Source: Campylobacterales bacterium
GTDB taxonomy: Bacteria > Campylobacterota > Campylobacteria > Campylobacterales > Hydrogenimonadaceae
Direction of reading: 5' to 3'
DNA length: 9,511 bases
NCBI GenBank assembly: GCA_027065635.1
Contig: JAMONQ010000109.1
Coordinates: 1-9,511 of the forward strand
Positions 1 to 7,500 of the stretch are shown piece after piece. Below the pieces are notes generated by a model. It ran no database searches. It saw only the letters and a list, made by a program, of their open reading frames with translations, and had not been told where the DNA came from. The first letter of the stretch is position 1, and each line of letters opens with the position of its first letter. A program made the position numbers and the translations under genes.

Positions 1-190
1 CATAGTAGCGCTCAAGGTGGCCTCCGAGTCTGGAGACGATCTGCTGGCGCTGATTGCTAAGCTGTACTATCTTTGCATTGAGATGCAACTCTTTTCCGAA
101 AGAGCGCAATACACTCTTTTCGATAATGATATCGGATGCAAAAAGCGGAGCGAACGTAGCGACGAGTATGTAAAAGATTCTTCTATTCAT
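1..190 (-). CDS. RND efflux periplasmic adaptor (HlyD/CzcB-type), C-terminus off-window
   Basis: Partial gene: only the first 63 codons lie in the window, read leftwards from an ATG at 190-188. The product starts with a basic, hydrophobic signal peptide (MNRRIFYILVATFAPLFA, likely cleaved before SDII). It continues into a stretch ending IVSRLGGHLERYY, which resembles the N-terminal beta-barrel/lipoyl entry segment of periplasmic adaptors that join an inner-membrane RND pump to a TolC channel. The start is supported by an AAGGA ribosome site about 7 nt upstream and by translational coupling: the ATG lies inside the last codons of the TolC gene (8-bp overlap, ATGAATAG). The adaptor family is inferred from this short piece, the signal peptide and the gene order; substrate cannot be judged. 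An RND pump gene is expected next, beyond position 1. Confidence 0.8.
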   Translation of the reverse strand, partial: MNRRIFYILVATFAPLFASDIIIEKSVLRSFGKELHLNAKIVQLSNQRQQIVSRLGGHLERYY

Positions 191-1352
191 CGTTTTTTCC
201 TTTCAGGTAGTCTATTTCTATTTGGTAGATATTTGCGAGGTATAGAGTCTCAAGCAGCTGGCGCCTCGTTTCGATGAGAGAGTTTTTTGTCTTTATCAGG
301 TCCAAAAGAGAGCTTCGAGCCATTTTGTATCCCTCTTCAAAAAGCGTCAGCAGCTGCTCTTCTTTATCGAGCTGGCTATGTAGCGCGTCGTATCTTTGTT
401 TTAGAATCCCGAGCTGCCTTGTCAAAGAGGCGAGCCTCGTTCGCTGGCTTATTTGCAGCCTCTCTCTTTGCAAAGCCGCCTGCCTGGCCTTAATTTCAGC
501 TATCCGGTACTCCTGGTTCGTGCGGTTGAAAAGCGGGAGTTCGAGCGATACACCGATTCTGCCTATGGATTGCTCCGGCTCATTTTCGATCTCTCCCGTT
601 ACGGTATAGCTTTCTACTCTTCGGCTTTTGGTTTTGGCTTTTGAGAAGAGGAGAGCCTCTTTTGCCTTTGCAGTTTCGATATCCGGACTCGATGCCCTCT
701 TTACGGATATGCTGTCCACTCTATACAAAAAAGCGGCCTCCAGTTCGATTTGTTCAGGTATACCGGCCAGATTCAAAAGCCCGAAGTATCGTGAGGTAAC
801 TTCCCTTTCATACTCGAGCAGTCTGTTTTTGGCGGAGATCTTCTCCACAGACGCCTGCATCAAAGAGGCTTTCGTTCCGCCGCCACTTTCATAGCGCTCT
901 TTCGCTATCGCTTCGACCCTTTTCGCGAGCTCTATCTCTTCTTGCAGAAGCCTCTTTTCGTATACAGCCAATACGTAGTCTGTATATTTGCGTCTAAGTG
1001 TGGCCGAGAATGCGGCGCGATCTCTTTTGTATCCGGCTTTTGCGAATTTTACGAGATTTTCGCCGTACTCTTTTATATCCCGTTGCAGGCCAAAGACTCT
1101 AAATGGCTGCGAAATACCAAGCCTTGAGCCGTATTCACTCTTTCCATCGTCCGGAGCATAGCGGCCGACTTCCACTTCGAGTATGGGATTTTCGTATCTT
1201 AGTGCCAAATCCTTTTCCAAAACTGCTATATCGCTTTGAAGTTTTGCGGATAGAATTTCCGGTGATCTTTGCATCGCTTTCGATTCGAACGTTTTGTAAT
1301 CGACACCGTATAGTGTCACGGCGGCTGCGATCATAATCATTATCCTTGTCAT
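183..1352 (-). CDS. TolC-family outer-membrane efflux protein (CzcC/CrdB-like)
   Basis: A 389-residue outer-membrane channel protein that would form the exit duct of a tripartite exporter. Residues 1-16 are a short signal peptide (MTRIMIMIAAAVTLYG). There is no lipobox cysteine, so it is probably not lipid-anchored. The two TolC repeats are visible. The first has a barrel segment around 74-87 (SRLGISQPFRVFG) followed by long charged helices at about 90-195. The second has its barrel segment around 264-276 (GRIGVSLELPLFN) and helices to the end, with the usual tail (LLDLIKTKNSLIETRRQLLE). It is short for the family, as is common in CzcC-like members. The ATG start has a strong AAAAAGGAG site 5 nt upstream. 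It lies 204 bp downstream of a small secreted Cys/His protein and overlaps the following adaptor gene by 8 bp, so it belongs to one export operon. Substrate is not evident; a metal is inferred from the neighbours. Confidence 0.88.
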   Translation of the reverse strand: MTRIMIMIAAAVTLYGVDYKTFESKAMQRSPEILSAKLQSDIAVLEKDLALRYENPILEVEVGRYAPDDGKSEYGSRLGISQPFRVFGLQRDIKEYGENLVKFAKAGYKRDRAAFSATLRRKYTDYVLAVYEKRLLQEEIELAKRVEAIAKERYESGGGTKASLMQASVEKISAKNRLLEYEREVTSRYFGLLNLAGIPEQIELEAAFLYRVDSISVKRASSPDIETAKAKEALLFSKAKTKSRRVESYTVTGEIENEPEQSIGRIGVSLELPLFNRTNQEYRIAEIKARQAALQRERLQISQRTRLASLTRQLGILKQRYDALHSQLDKEEQLLTLFEEGYKMARSSLLDLIKTKNSLIETRRQLLETLYLANIYQIEIDYLKGKNDE

Positions 1353-1556
1353 AAAGGCTCCTTTTTCTGACTATAAACTATTGGGTATGTCTACTGCCTT
1401 TCGACGATAGAGCGGGTACAAAGATCCGTTTCGTATATAAACGCTCTTTGCCGAACGGTATAGATCTGTTTAAGCGAGCGCAGTGTAGCGCTTCTTTATC
1501 TGTTGAACAGCAGAGTGTTCTCGACAAAAAGGGAACGGTTCGAGGTAGTCAAGTAG
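1353..1556 (-). other. Intra-operon gap between small secreted protein and TolC gene
   Basis: This 204-bp non-coding gap is long compared with the overlaps elsewhere in both operons. I see no ORF with a plausible start on either strand and no hairpin followed by a T-run. It does hold short dyads: AGCGC/GCGCT around a 6-nt loop (1477-1492) and an 11-bp palindrome CTGTTGAACAG (1500-1510). No convincing -35/-10 pair was found reading leftwards. It may be a processed leader, attenuator or second promoter region, but the sequence does not decide between these. Confidence 0.4.
1358..1366 (-). promoter_or_regulatory. Strong ribosome binding site of the TolC gene
   Basis: On the minus strand AAAAAGGAG lies 5 nt before the ATG at 1352. 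This fixes the start and suggests efficient, independent initiation despite the long untranslated gap upstream. Confidence 0.75.
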
Positions 1557-1865
1557 TTAAAGGGTTATAGGCGGGCGGTAGTCCGGATCTGCCGGCGGAT
1601 GTTTGTAGTGTCTGTTTGTGTAGTCTATCTCCATATTGCCGGAGATGAAAGGGATATGTGTGTCGCAGTCGACCGGTATCGCACTGAGATGGAACATATG
1701 GTGAATGTCGCACAGGTCGCCGCAGTCGCTTCCCTCTTCGATTTCGACTACATATTCGCATACCGTTTCATGCTCACACGATTGAAACGAGTATATGAAA
1801 GCCGCATGAGCGATATTTACGAATATCGCAAAGAGCAGCATGATAGTGACGGCTCTTTTGGGCAT
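1557..1865 (-). CDS. Small secreted Cys/His-rich protein, possible metal-binding (CzcI/CrdA-position)
   Basis: I do not recognise the family with certainty. The 102-residue product has a clear signal peptide (1-21, MPKRAVTIMLLFAIFVNIAHA, cleavage likely after AHA), so the mature protein of about 81 residues is exported. The mature part has five cysteines (30, 36, 48, 52, 67) and seven histidines (32, 55, 56, 59, 70, 86, 89). The densest cluster is C48-x3-C52-x2-H55-H56-x2-H59, followed by an acidic, proline-rich tail. This pattern suggests binding of a soft or borderline metal, and it resembles the exported CzcI-like and CrdA-like proteins encoded just before Czc/Crd efflux genes; that resemblance is of layout and composition, not proven homology. 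It is the first gene after a strong promoter overlapped by a Fur-like box. The five Cys is an odd number, so one would stay free or bridge a dimer if the others form disulfides. The ribosome site (GGAAAGAGAAG) is modest. Confidence 0.75.
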   Translation of the reverse strand: MPKRAVTIMLLFAIFVNIAHAAFIYSFQSCEHETVCEYVVEIEEGSDCGDLCDIHHMFHLSAIPVDCDTHIPFISGNMEIDYTNRHYKHPPADPDYRPPITL

Positions 1866-1896
1866 ATCTCTTCTCTTTCCGGCTATTTATAGGCCT

Positions 1897-1925
1897 ATTG
1901 TACCTTGCTTGATAATCATTGTCAA
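1897..1925 (-). promoter_or_regulatory. Near-consensus sigma70 promoter of the left efflux operon
   Basis: Reading leftwards, TTGACA (1925-1920, perfect -35) is followed by exactly 17 nt and TACAAT (1902-1897, 5 of 6 matches to the -10). Transcription would begin near 1890, giving a leader of roughly 25 nt before the ATG at 1865. Such a strong promoter usually needs repression, which fits the Fur-like dyad lying across its -35 box. Confidence 0.8.
1910..1924. promoter_or_regulatory. Fur-type operator (7-1-7 inverted repeat) over the -35 box
   Basis: TGATAATCATTGTCA matches the Fur 7-1-7 consensus TGATAATnATTATCA at 14 of 15 positions. The symmetry extends one base each side (1909-1925). The single mismatch (A to G at 1921) is exactly the base that turns the half-site into the perfect -35 hexamer TTGACA on the minus strand. 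Metal-loaded Fur bound here would block RNA polymerase. A related regulator (PerR, Zur or MntR) with a similar site cannot be excluded. The site is about 140 bp upstream of the divergent gene at 2064 and could also influence it. Confidence 0.7.
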
Positions 1926-1928
1926 TTT

Positions 1929-1941
1929 TATAAGCCTTATA
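1929..1941. promoter_or_regulatory. Second inverted repeat next to the Fur box (possible operator)
   Basis: TATAAG-C-CTTATA is a perfect 6-1-6 dyad, its centre 18 bp from the centre of the Fur-like box. It has the same odd-centred geometry as Fur-family sites and resembles a PerR-like TATAATnATTATA with two symmetric changes. It may be a second or auxiliary operator; AT-rich DNA gives such dyads by chance, so the call is tentative. Confidence 0.35.
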
Positions 1942-1958
1942 TTCGGAAATGATTTGAA

Positions 1959-1972
1959 AAAAGAGCTCTTTT
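1959..1972. repeat. 14-bp perfect palindrome in the divergent intergenic region
   Basis: AAAAGAGCTCTTTT is self-complementary over all 14 bases. It lies about 90 bp upstream of the FIST-GGDEF-EAL gene and 34 bp from the minus-strand -35 box. It could be an operator. As RNA it would form only a 5-bp stem, too weak for a terminator. Confidence 0.35.
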
Positions 1973-2017
1973 CGCTACTTTTTTTCTATTTTACGCCGAT
2001 ATCTATATGGCCTCAAT

Positions 2018-2023
2018 TATAAA
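2018..2023 (+). promoter_or_regulatory. Possible -10 element for the FIST-GGDEF-EAL gene
   Basis: TATAAA in an AT-rich setting about 40 bp before the ATG at 2064 is the best -10 candidate for the plus-strand gene. No good -35 hexamer stands 16-18 nt upstream. Campylobacterota promoters often have weak -35 boxes, so this remains a low-confidence call. Confidence 0.3.
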
Positions 2024-2063
2024 TTTTTTTTCATTTGACAAAGGTATGGATGGTAAATAGAGT

Positions 2064-4538
2064 ATGATCAGTCAGACTGTTGTTTTTTCCGACGGAGTAG
2101 TGCCAAAACGGGATACTTTCGATCTCTCTTCCGACAGAACCACCGTTTTTATGGTATTTGCGGATATAGAGGATAGAGAGTATCTGCAAAGGCTTTTGCA
2201 TGAACTTAAAAAAATAGAGCCGGCTGCAAAGATAATTGGCGCATCGAGCGACGAAGCGATAGCGGAGGGCAGAATAGCGGGTAAAGGTTCCATAGTTGTC
2301 ACTGCACTCTCATTCGATGAAACCGATATAAAGTGTGAACTGTTCTTGTCGTGCGATGATTTCGCTAAGAGAGTGGATGCCGTTTTAAGTGATGACACGA
2401 AGCTGTTCATAGCTTTCAGTGACGCATCGAGCATAAACGGAGACCATTTTCTTGAAGTTTTGTCCGAGTCGGCTTCCGGCATTCCGGTAATAGGCGGTAT
2501 AGCGGCTACCGCCTCTTTCAGGAACACGTTTGTCATCGAAGGTGACAGAATAGTGGAGAGGGGTGCCGTAGTGGCATCCCTGAACTCAAAAACTCTTGAA
2601 ATCTATATGGATTATTCGTTCGGATGGCAGGCGGCCGGCCGCTCTTTCAAGGTCACGGAAGCCAACGGAAACAGGATAACCTCAATATCCGGTATTTCAC
2701 CGGTCAAACTGTTTAGACACTACCTCGGAAAGAATGTGGTCGATGCGATGCCCGGAATAGGTTCCGCTTTTCCTTTGATGATCAGACACAACGACAGGTT
2801 GATCGCCAGAGGCGTCATAGGAGTCGACGGGGAGAGCTTTATCGTATCCGGCAACGTCAGGGTGGGGGATGAAGTCTATATCGGATACGGGAATCCGCAT
2901 ACGATTCTAAAAGAGAGTCTCATACACGAGAGGATTTCTGGCAAGATGCCAAACCCCGATACGATTCTGAACTTTTATTGTGAAGGAAGAAAGCTCTTTT
3001 TGCACAGAAGTATCGTAGATTACGAGCAGAGACTTTTAAATACCGTTGCCCCTGCTTCCGGTATGTTCACTCTCGGTGAGTTTTATGCCGCGGGCGATAG
3101 TGCCGATCTGCTTAACTTCAGCTCCACGGTCGTAGCTTTGAGAGAGGGAAATGGTTCAGGCAGAAGAAGACTCGACTTTCCGCCGCCTCCAGAACCCGAT
3201 CAGTTCGAACTGATAGCCGAGGGGCTCTTTCATTTCATAGATGTCCGTGCGAAAGAGCTCAAAAGTCTGGCATATTACGACGAGTTGACAGGTCTTCCCA
3301 ACAAACATCTTTTCTACAGGATACTTGAGAAAACGATTGCCGATATATCGAGAGAGGGAGGGCAGGGTGCACTCTTTCTGATCGATATCGACAACTTCAA
3401 AGATATCAACGACACTGCCGGGCACAAAGAGGGGGACGCTGTATTGCGTCTTTTGGCGCAACGTCTGGAGAGAGAGCTCGAAAAGAGCGAGAGACTCTGT
3501 AGAATCGGAGGAGACGAGTTTGTAATCGTAGCCGAGAGGATAAGTGACGAGAAGCAGATGGAGAGCTTCGCAAAAGAGGTGCTGAGAAAAGTGAAGGAGA
3601 GAGTCAAGATCGGGCACCACAGTTACCATCTTACCGCAAGTATCGGTATAGCGAGTATAGATGGGGAGAATTGTGACAAAGAGGAGGTCATGAAGCGGGC
3701 CGATATCGCGATGTACCATTCAAAAAGGCTCGGTAAGAATCGGTGGAGCATATATCGGGAGAGTATGGGGCGTCATGCCATAGAGCGCTATCGTATCGAG
3801 CAGGAGCTTCGAGCCGCAATAAAGAATCGCCAGCTACTATTGCACTATCAGCCGCAGTACGATATGAGAACCGGAGAGATCGTTTCAGTGGAGGCACTGG
3901 TGAGGTGGAACCATCCAGAACGAGGACTTCTCTATCCGGACAGCTTCATAGAGGTTGCCGAGTCATCAGGTTTGATCATACCGCTTGGCGAGCTTGTTCT
4001 TGATATGGCACTGGAGTTTGTGGCTGACTGCCGAAACTTGAACCATATCGCCGTCAATATCTCTTCCGTACAGTTCAAGGATGCCGACTTCTTTTCCATG
4101 GTAATGAGGCTTCTTGAAAAACACAACCTGAATCCTCGGAGTCTCGAGCTGGAGATGACCGAATCCGTTGTGATGGATGACGACAGCGAAACCACCGAAC
4201 TTCTTTTCGCATTGGCGAAAGAGGGAATCAGGCTCAGTATCGACGATTTCGGCAAGGGGTATTCGTCACTGAGTTATCTGAAGAGGATGCCTATCAGTAC
4301 ACTTAAAATAGACCGCTCCTTCGTAATGGATATCCCGCAAAACAGTAGCGATATCGCCATAGTCAGGAGTATGCTGGCTATGGCGAGGGCTCTGGAGCTG
4401 GAGGTGGTTGCGGAGGGTATAGAGACTAAAGAGCAGGTAGTGTTTTTCAAAGAGGAGGGCGGAGTCGTAGCGCAGGGTTATTACTACTCCAGACCGCTTC
4501 CACCCGATGAGGTGAAAGCGCTTCTGGATAGCGAATGA
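2064..4538 (+). CDS. FIST sensory domain-GGDEF-EAL cyclic-di-GMP signalling protein
   Basis: An 824-residue, apparently soluble cytoplasmic protein with no signal peptide or membrane segment. Residues about 27-230 fit a FIST N domain and about 230-360 the FIST C domain (GMFTLGEF at 333-340, NFSSTVVAL at 351-359), a predicted small-ligand sensor. A diguanylate cyclase domain follows from about 400 (DELTGLPN), with metal/substrate residues D441, N449 and D458 and an intact GGDEF at 482-486. The EAL phosphodiesterase domain spans about 575-824 with EAL 610-612, N665, E697, D727-D728, K748, E784, E787 and Q804 all in place. Both activities therefore look possible. The I-site RxxD five residues before GGDEF is replaced by EKSE (473-476), so the usual product inhibition is probably missing. 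No clear Shine-Dalgarno precedes the ATG, but residues 27-36 already belong to the first FIST strand, so a much later start is unlikely. It is divergent from the Fur-box operon and its stop abuts the cusA stop. Confidence 0.92.
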   Translation: MISQTVVFSDGVVPKRDTFDLSSDRTTVFMVFADIEDREYLQRLLHELKKIEPAAKIIGASSDEAIAEGRIAGKGSIVVTALSFDETDIKCELFLSCDDFAKRVDAVLSDDTKLFIAFSDASSINGDHFLEVLSESASGIPVIGGIAATASFRNTFVIEGDRIVERGAVVASLNSKTLEIYMDYSFGWQAAGRSFKVTEANGNRITSISGISPVKLFRHYLGKNVVDAMPGIGSAFPLMIRHNDRLIARGVIGVDGESFIVSGNVRVGDEVYIGYGNPHTILKESLIHERISGKMPNPDTILNFYCEGRKLFLHRSIVDYEQRLLNTVAPASGMFTLGEFYAAGDSADLLNFSSTVVALREGNGSGRRRLDFPPPPEPDQFELIAEGLFHFIDVRAKELKSLAYYDELTGLPNKHLFYRILEKTIADISREGGQGALFLIDIDNFKDINDTAGHKEGDAVLRLLAQRLERELEKSERLCRIGGDEFVIVAERISDEKQMESFAKEVLRKVKERVKIGHHSYHLTASIGIASIDGENCDKEEVMKRADIAMYHSKRLGKNRWSIYRESMGRHAIERYRIEQELRAAIKNRQLLLHYQPQYDMRTGEIVSVEALVRWNHPERGLLYPDSFIEVAESSGLIIPLGELVLDMALEFVADCRNLNHIAVNISSVQFKDADFFSMVMRLLEKHNLNPRSLELEMTESVVMDDDSETTELLFALAKEGIRLSIDDFGKGYSSLSYLKRMPISTLKIDRSFVMDIPQNSSDIAIVRSMLAMARALELEVVAEGIETKEQVVFFKEEGGVVAQGYYYSRPLPPDEVKALLDSE

Positions 4539-7500
4539 CTATTTTTCTATCTTTTTGCTTTCATACATTTCGTACAAAACTGGAATCAGAAACAGGCTCA
4601 ACACCGCCGAAGTGACCACCCCTCCTATCATGGGTGCGGCTATACGCTGCATCACTTCGCTTCCGACACCGTGACTGTACATGATGGGCAACAATCCAGC
4701 CAAAATTGCAAAAAGGGTCATCAGCTTCGGACGCAGGCGCAAAACGGCACCTTCGAATATGGCTGAACGCAGCCGGTTTTTATCAAGTGATCCATACCTC
4801 TTTTTGTACTCTTCGACACTCTCTTGCAGATAGACAATCATGACGATGGCGGTCTCGGCCGCTACCCCCAGCAGTGCCAAAAAACCTACTACGACCGCAA
4901 TACTCATGCTGAAATCGAGCCACTCTATATAGAGCAAGCCTCCCAGCAGAGCAAAAGGAAGTGTAAAAAAGACAATAAGAGTAGGTACTATCTTTTTCAG
5001 TGCAAAATAGATCAGAACCAGAATAGAAAGCAGAACCGTCGGTGCGATCCAGGCTATCTTTTCCATCGCACTTTGAAGGTATTCTGACTCTCCGGCCCAC
5101 TCTATGTAGTATCCTGCCGGCATTTTGATCTCGGCCAACGCATCTTGTGCCCTCTTTTTGTATTCTGCCGGGCTTACGCCGCTATCGGGCGTGATATAGA
5201 TAAAAGTTACCGGTTTCGCCATTTCTGTTTTGATCACCGATGCACTCTCCTTGTAGTCGATACGGGCCAAAGAGGAGAGCGGAACATATCCGAAAGGTGT
5301 TTTTATCTGGATGTCGCGGATCGCTTCGACACCGCTTCGCTCCTCCTCCTCGAATCTGACTGAGACAGGGTATCTCTCCAGTCCCTTTATCATCGTGGTT
5401 ATTTTCATTCCGCCAATACCTGCGGATACATATGAGAGTATCTCTTTTTTCGTTATGCCGTATCGTGCCAGCGCTTTTTCATCCATATCGATCTCTATGT
5501 AGTATCCTGCATCGGAGCGGTCCGCAAAAACGGACATGGTCCCCACCATATTCTGAAGCCTCCGCTCTATATCGGCACCGATTCTTTGAAGTGTCCTGGG
5601 ATCATCTCCGTAGAGCTTGATGCCGAGCGGAGTACGGATGCCGCTTAGAAGCATGTCTATACGTCCTCTTATGGGATATGTCCAGGAGTTGACAAGCCCC
5701 GGTATCTGCAGTGCCTCTTCCATCTCCATTCGCAGCTTTTCATAGGTCATACCTTCACGCCATTCGTTTTGGGGCTTGAATGTGATGATGGTCTCTACCA
5801 TGGAAAGAGGTGCCGGATCTGTGGCGGTATCTGCGCGTCCGCCCTTGCCGAAAACCGTTTCGACTTCCGGAAAACTCTTGATGATCCTGTCGGTTTTTTG
5901 TGTGATCTCCTTGCTCAAATCGATGCTTATGCCGTAAGGAGTGACCGGCATATACATAAATGTCTGTTCGTTTAGCATCGGCATAAATTCCCACTTGAGT
6001 TTCTGATAGAGCGGTATCATCCAAAGAAGCAGTGCCATAGCCGCCAAAATTACGAGGTATTTCAGCTTTATGCCTATGTTCAAGAGCGGATGGTAGAGCC
6101 ATATGAAAAAGCGGCTTAGAGGGTTTTTGGTTTCACTCGGAATTTTTCCTTTTACGAACCAGACCATAAGTACCGGTACCAACGTTATCGCCAAGATCGC
6201 TCCCGCTGTCATTGCAAAGGTTTTTGTAAAAGCGAGCGGTGTAAAGAGCAGTCCCTCCTGTCCGGATAGGGCGAAGATCGGTAAAAAGGAGACTACAACG
6301 AGTGCAAGGGCGAAAAATATGGGACGTCCTACAGTTTTCGACGAGCCGACTATGGCTTCGATCCTCTCTTTGTCCGATATTTTGCCATCCGTCGAGATCT
6401 TATGAATAGCCTTGTGTGCACTCTCTATCATCACTATCGAAGCATCGACCATGGCACCGATGGCGATTGCTATTCCTCCGAGGCTCATGATGTTGCTTCC
6501 TATACCGAAGATCTTCATCAGAAGAAAAGTTATGCCTATTGTCAGCGGAAGTATTATCAGGACGATGAGAGAGCTTCTTAGGTGCAGAAGGAAAAGCGCT
6601 ATGACTATCACTACGATCAGACTCTCCTCTATCAGAGTTGACTTTAGCGTTTCTACCGCCTTTTCTATCAGAGAGCTTCGATCGTAGGTTTCGACGATAT
6701 CAACTCCTTCCACTCTCAAGGAGTCGAGTTTTTTCTTGACATTCTGAATGACATTGTACGCGTCGGCACCGTAACGGATCATGACAATTCCGCCTACGAC
6801 CTCTCCTTCACCGTTGAGATCCGCCATTCCGCGTCTTGGAGCCGGTACTATCTCCACTCTGGCGATATCTCCGATAGTAACAGGAACTTCTTCACTCTCC
6901 TTGACGAAAATAGAGCGAATCTCATCGAGATTTTTTATGTATCCTTTTGCCTGAACCATCCACTCGTATCCGTTTTGGATGACTATACGACCGCCGGTAT
7001 CGTTGTTGTTGGCCTTTAAAGCGCGGACTATATCTCTGATCGAGAGATTGTAACGCTGCAGAGCTTCGTTGCTTACGGTTATCTGCCAGGTAGGGACGAA
7101 TCCGCCTATAGTGGCGACGTCGCTGACGCCGTCCACTCCCATCAAGGCATATTTGTAGGTATAGTCTTGTAGTGTGCGCAGCTGTGCCAGATTCATCGTT
7201 TCGCTTACAAGCGCATATTCGTAGACCCACCCCACACCGGAAGCGTCCGGCCCCAAGGAGACCTCCACTCCGTCCGGAAGCCTGCCTCCAATCGCCGCAA
7301 GCTGCTCAAGTACTCTGCTTCTGCCCCAGTATAGATCGGTCCCCTCTTTGAATATGATGTAGATCAGGGCATTTTCATAGGTAGAAAAGCCTCTGACCGT
7401 TTCGATGTCGGCAATGGCAAGAAATTTCGAGATCAGTGGATAAGTCACCTGCTCTTCAATGATACCGGGGCTTTGACCGTTCCATTTCACCTCTACGATA

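Noticed and set aside
17..277. 86-codon plus-strand open frame at the left end
   Set aside because: It lies antisense across the start of the adaptor and end of the TolC gene, both supported by family features, ribosome sites and overlap.
1599..1892. 97-codon plus-strand open frame opposite the small secreted protein
   Set aside because: The minus-strand frame has a signal peptide, a strong promoter and a Cys/His pattern; the plus frame has none of these and would overlap the promoter region.
2046..2060. Tiny ORF (MDGK then stop) just before the ATG at 2064
   Set aside because: Only four codons, with a purine stretch too close to act as a ribosome site; no reason to think it is translated as a leader peptide.
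2035..2063. TTGACA at 2035-2040 with TAGAGT 17 nt later, as a promoter for the FIST-GGDEF-EAL gene
   Set aside because: Transcription would start after the ATG at 2064, removing the first codons; the -10 match is only 4 of 6. I kept the upstream TATAAA as a weaker but better placed candidate.
3156..3719. 187-codon open frame antisense to the GGDEF domain
   Set aside because: It mirrors a strongly conserved catalytic domain on the plus strand, shows no recognisable family and has low-complexity shadow-like composition.
4522..4556. Possible intrinsic terminator of the FIST-GGDEF-EAL gene (CGCT/AGCG stem, then TTTTT)
   Set aside because: The stem is 4 bp with a 7-nt loop and the T-run starts several bases later; far too weak to call.
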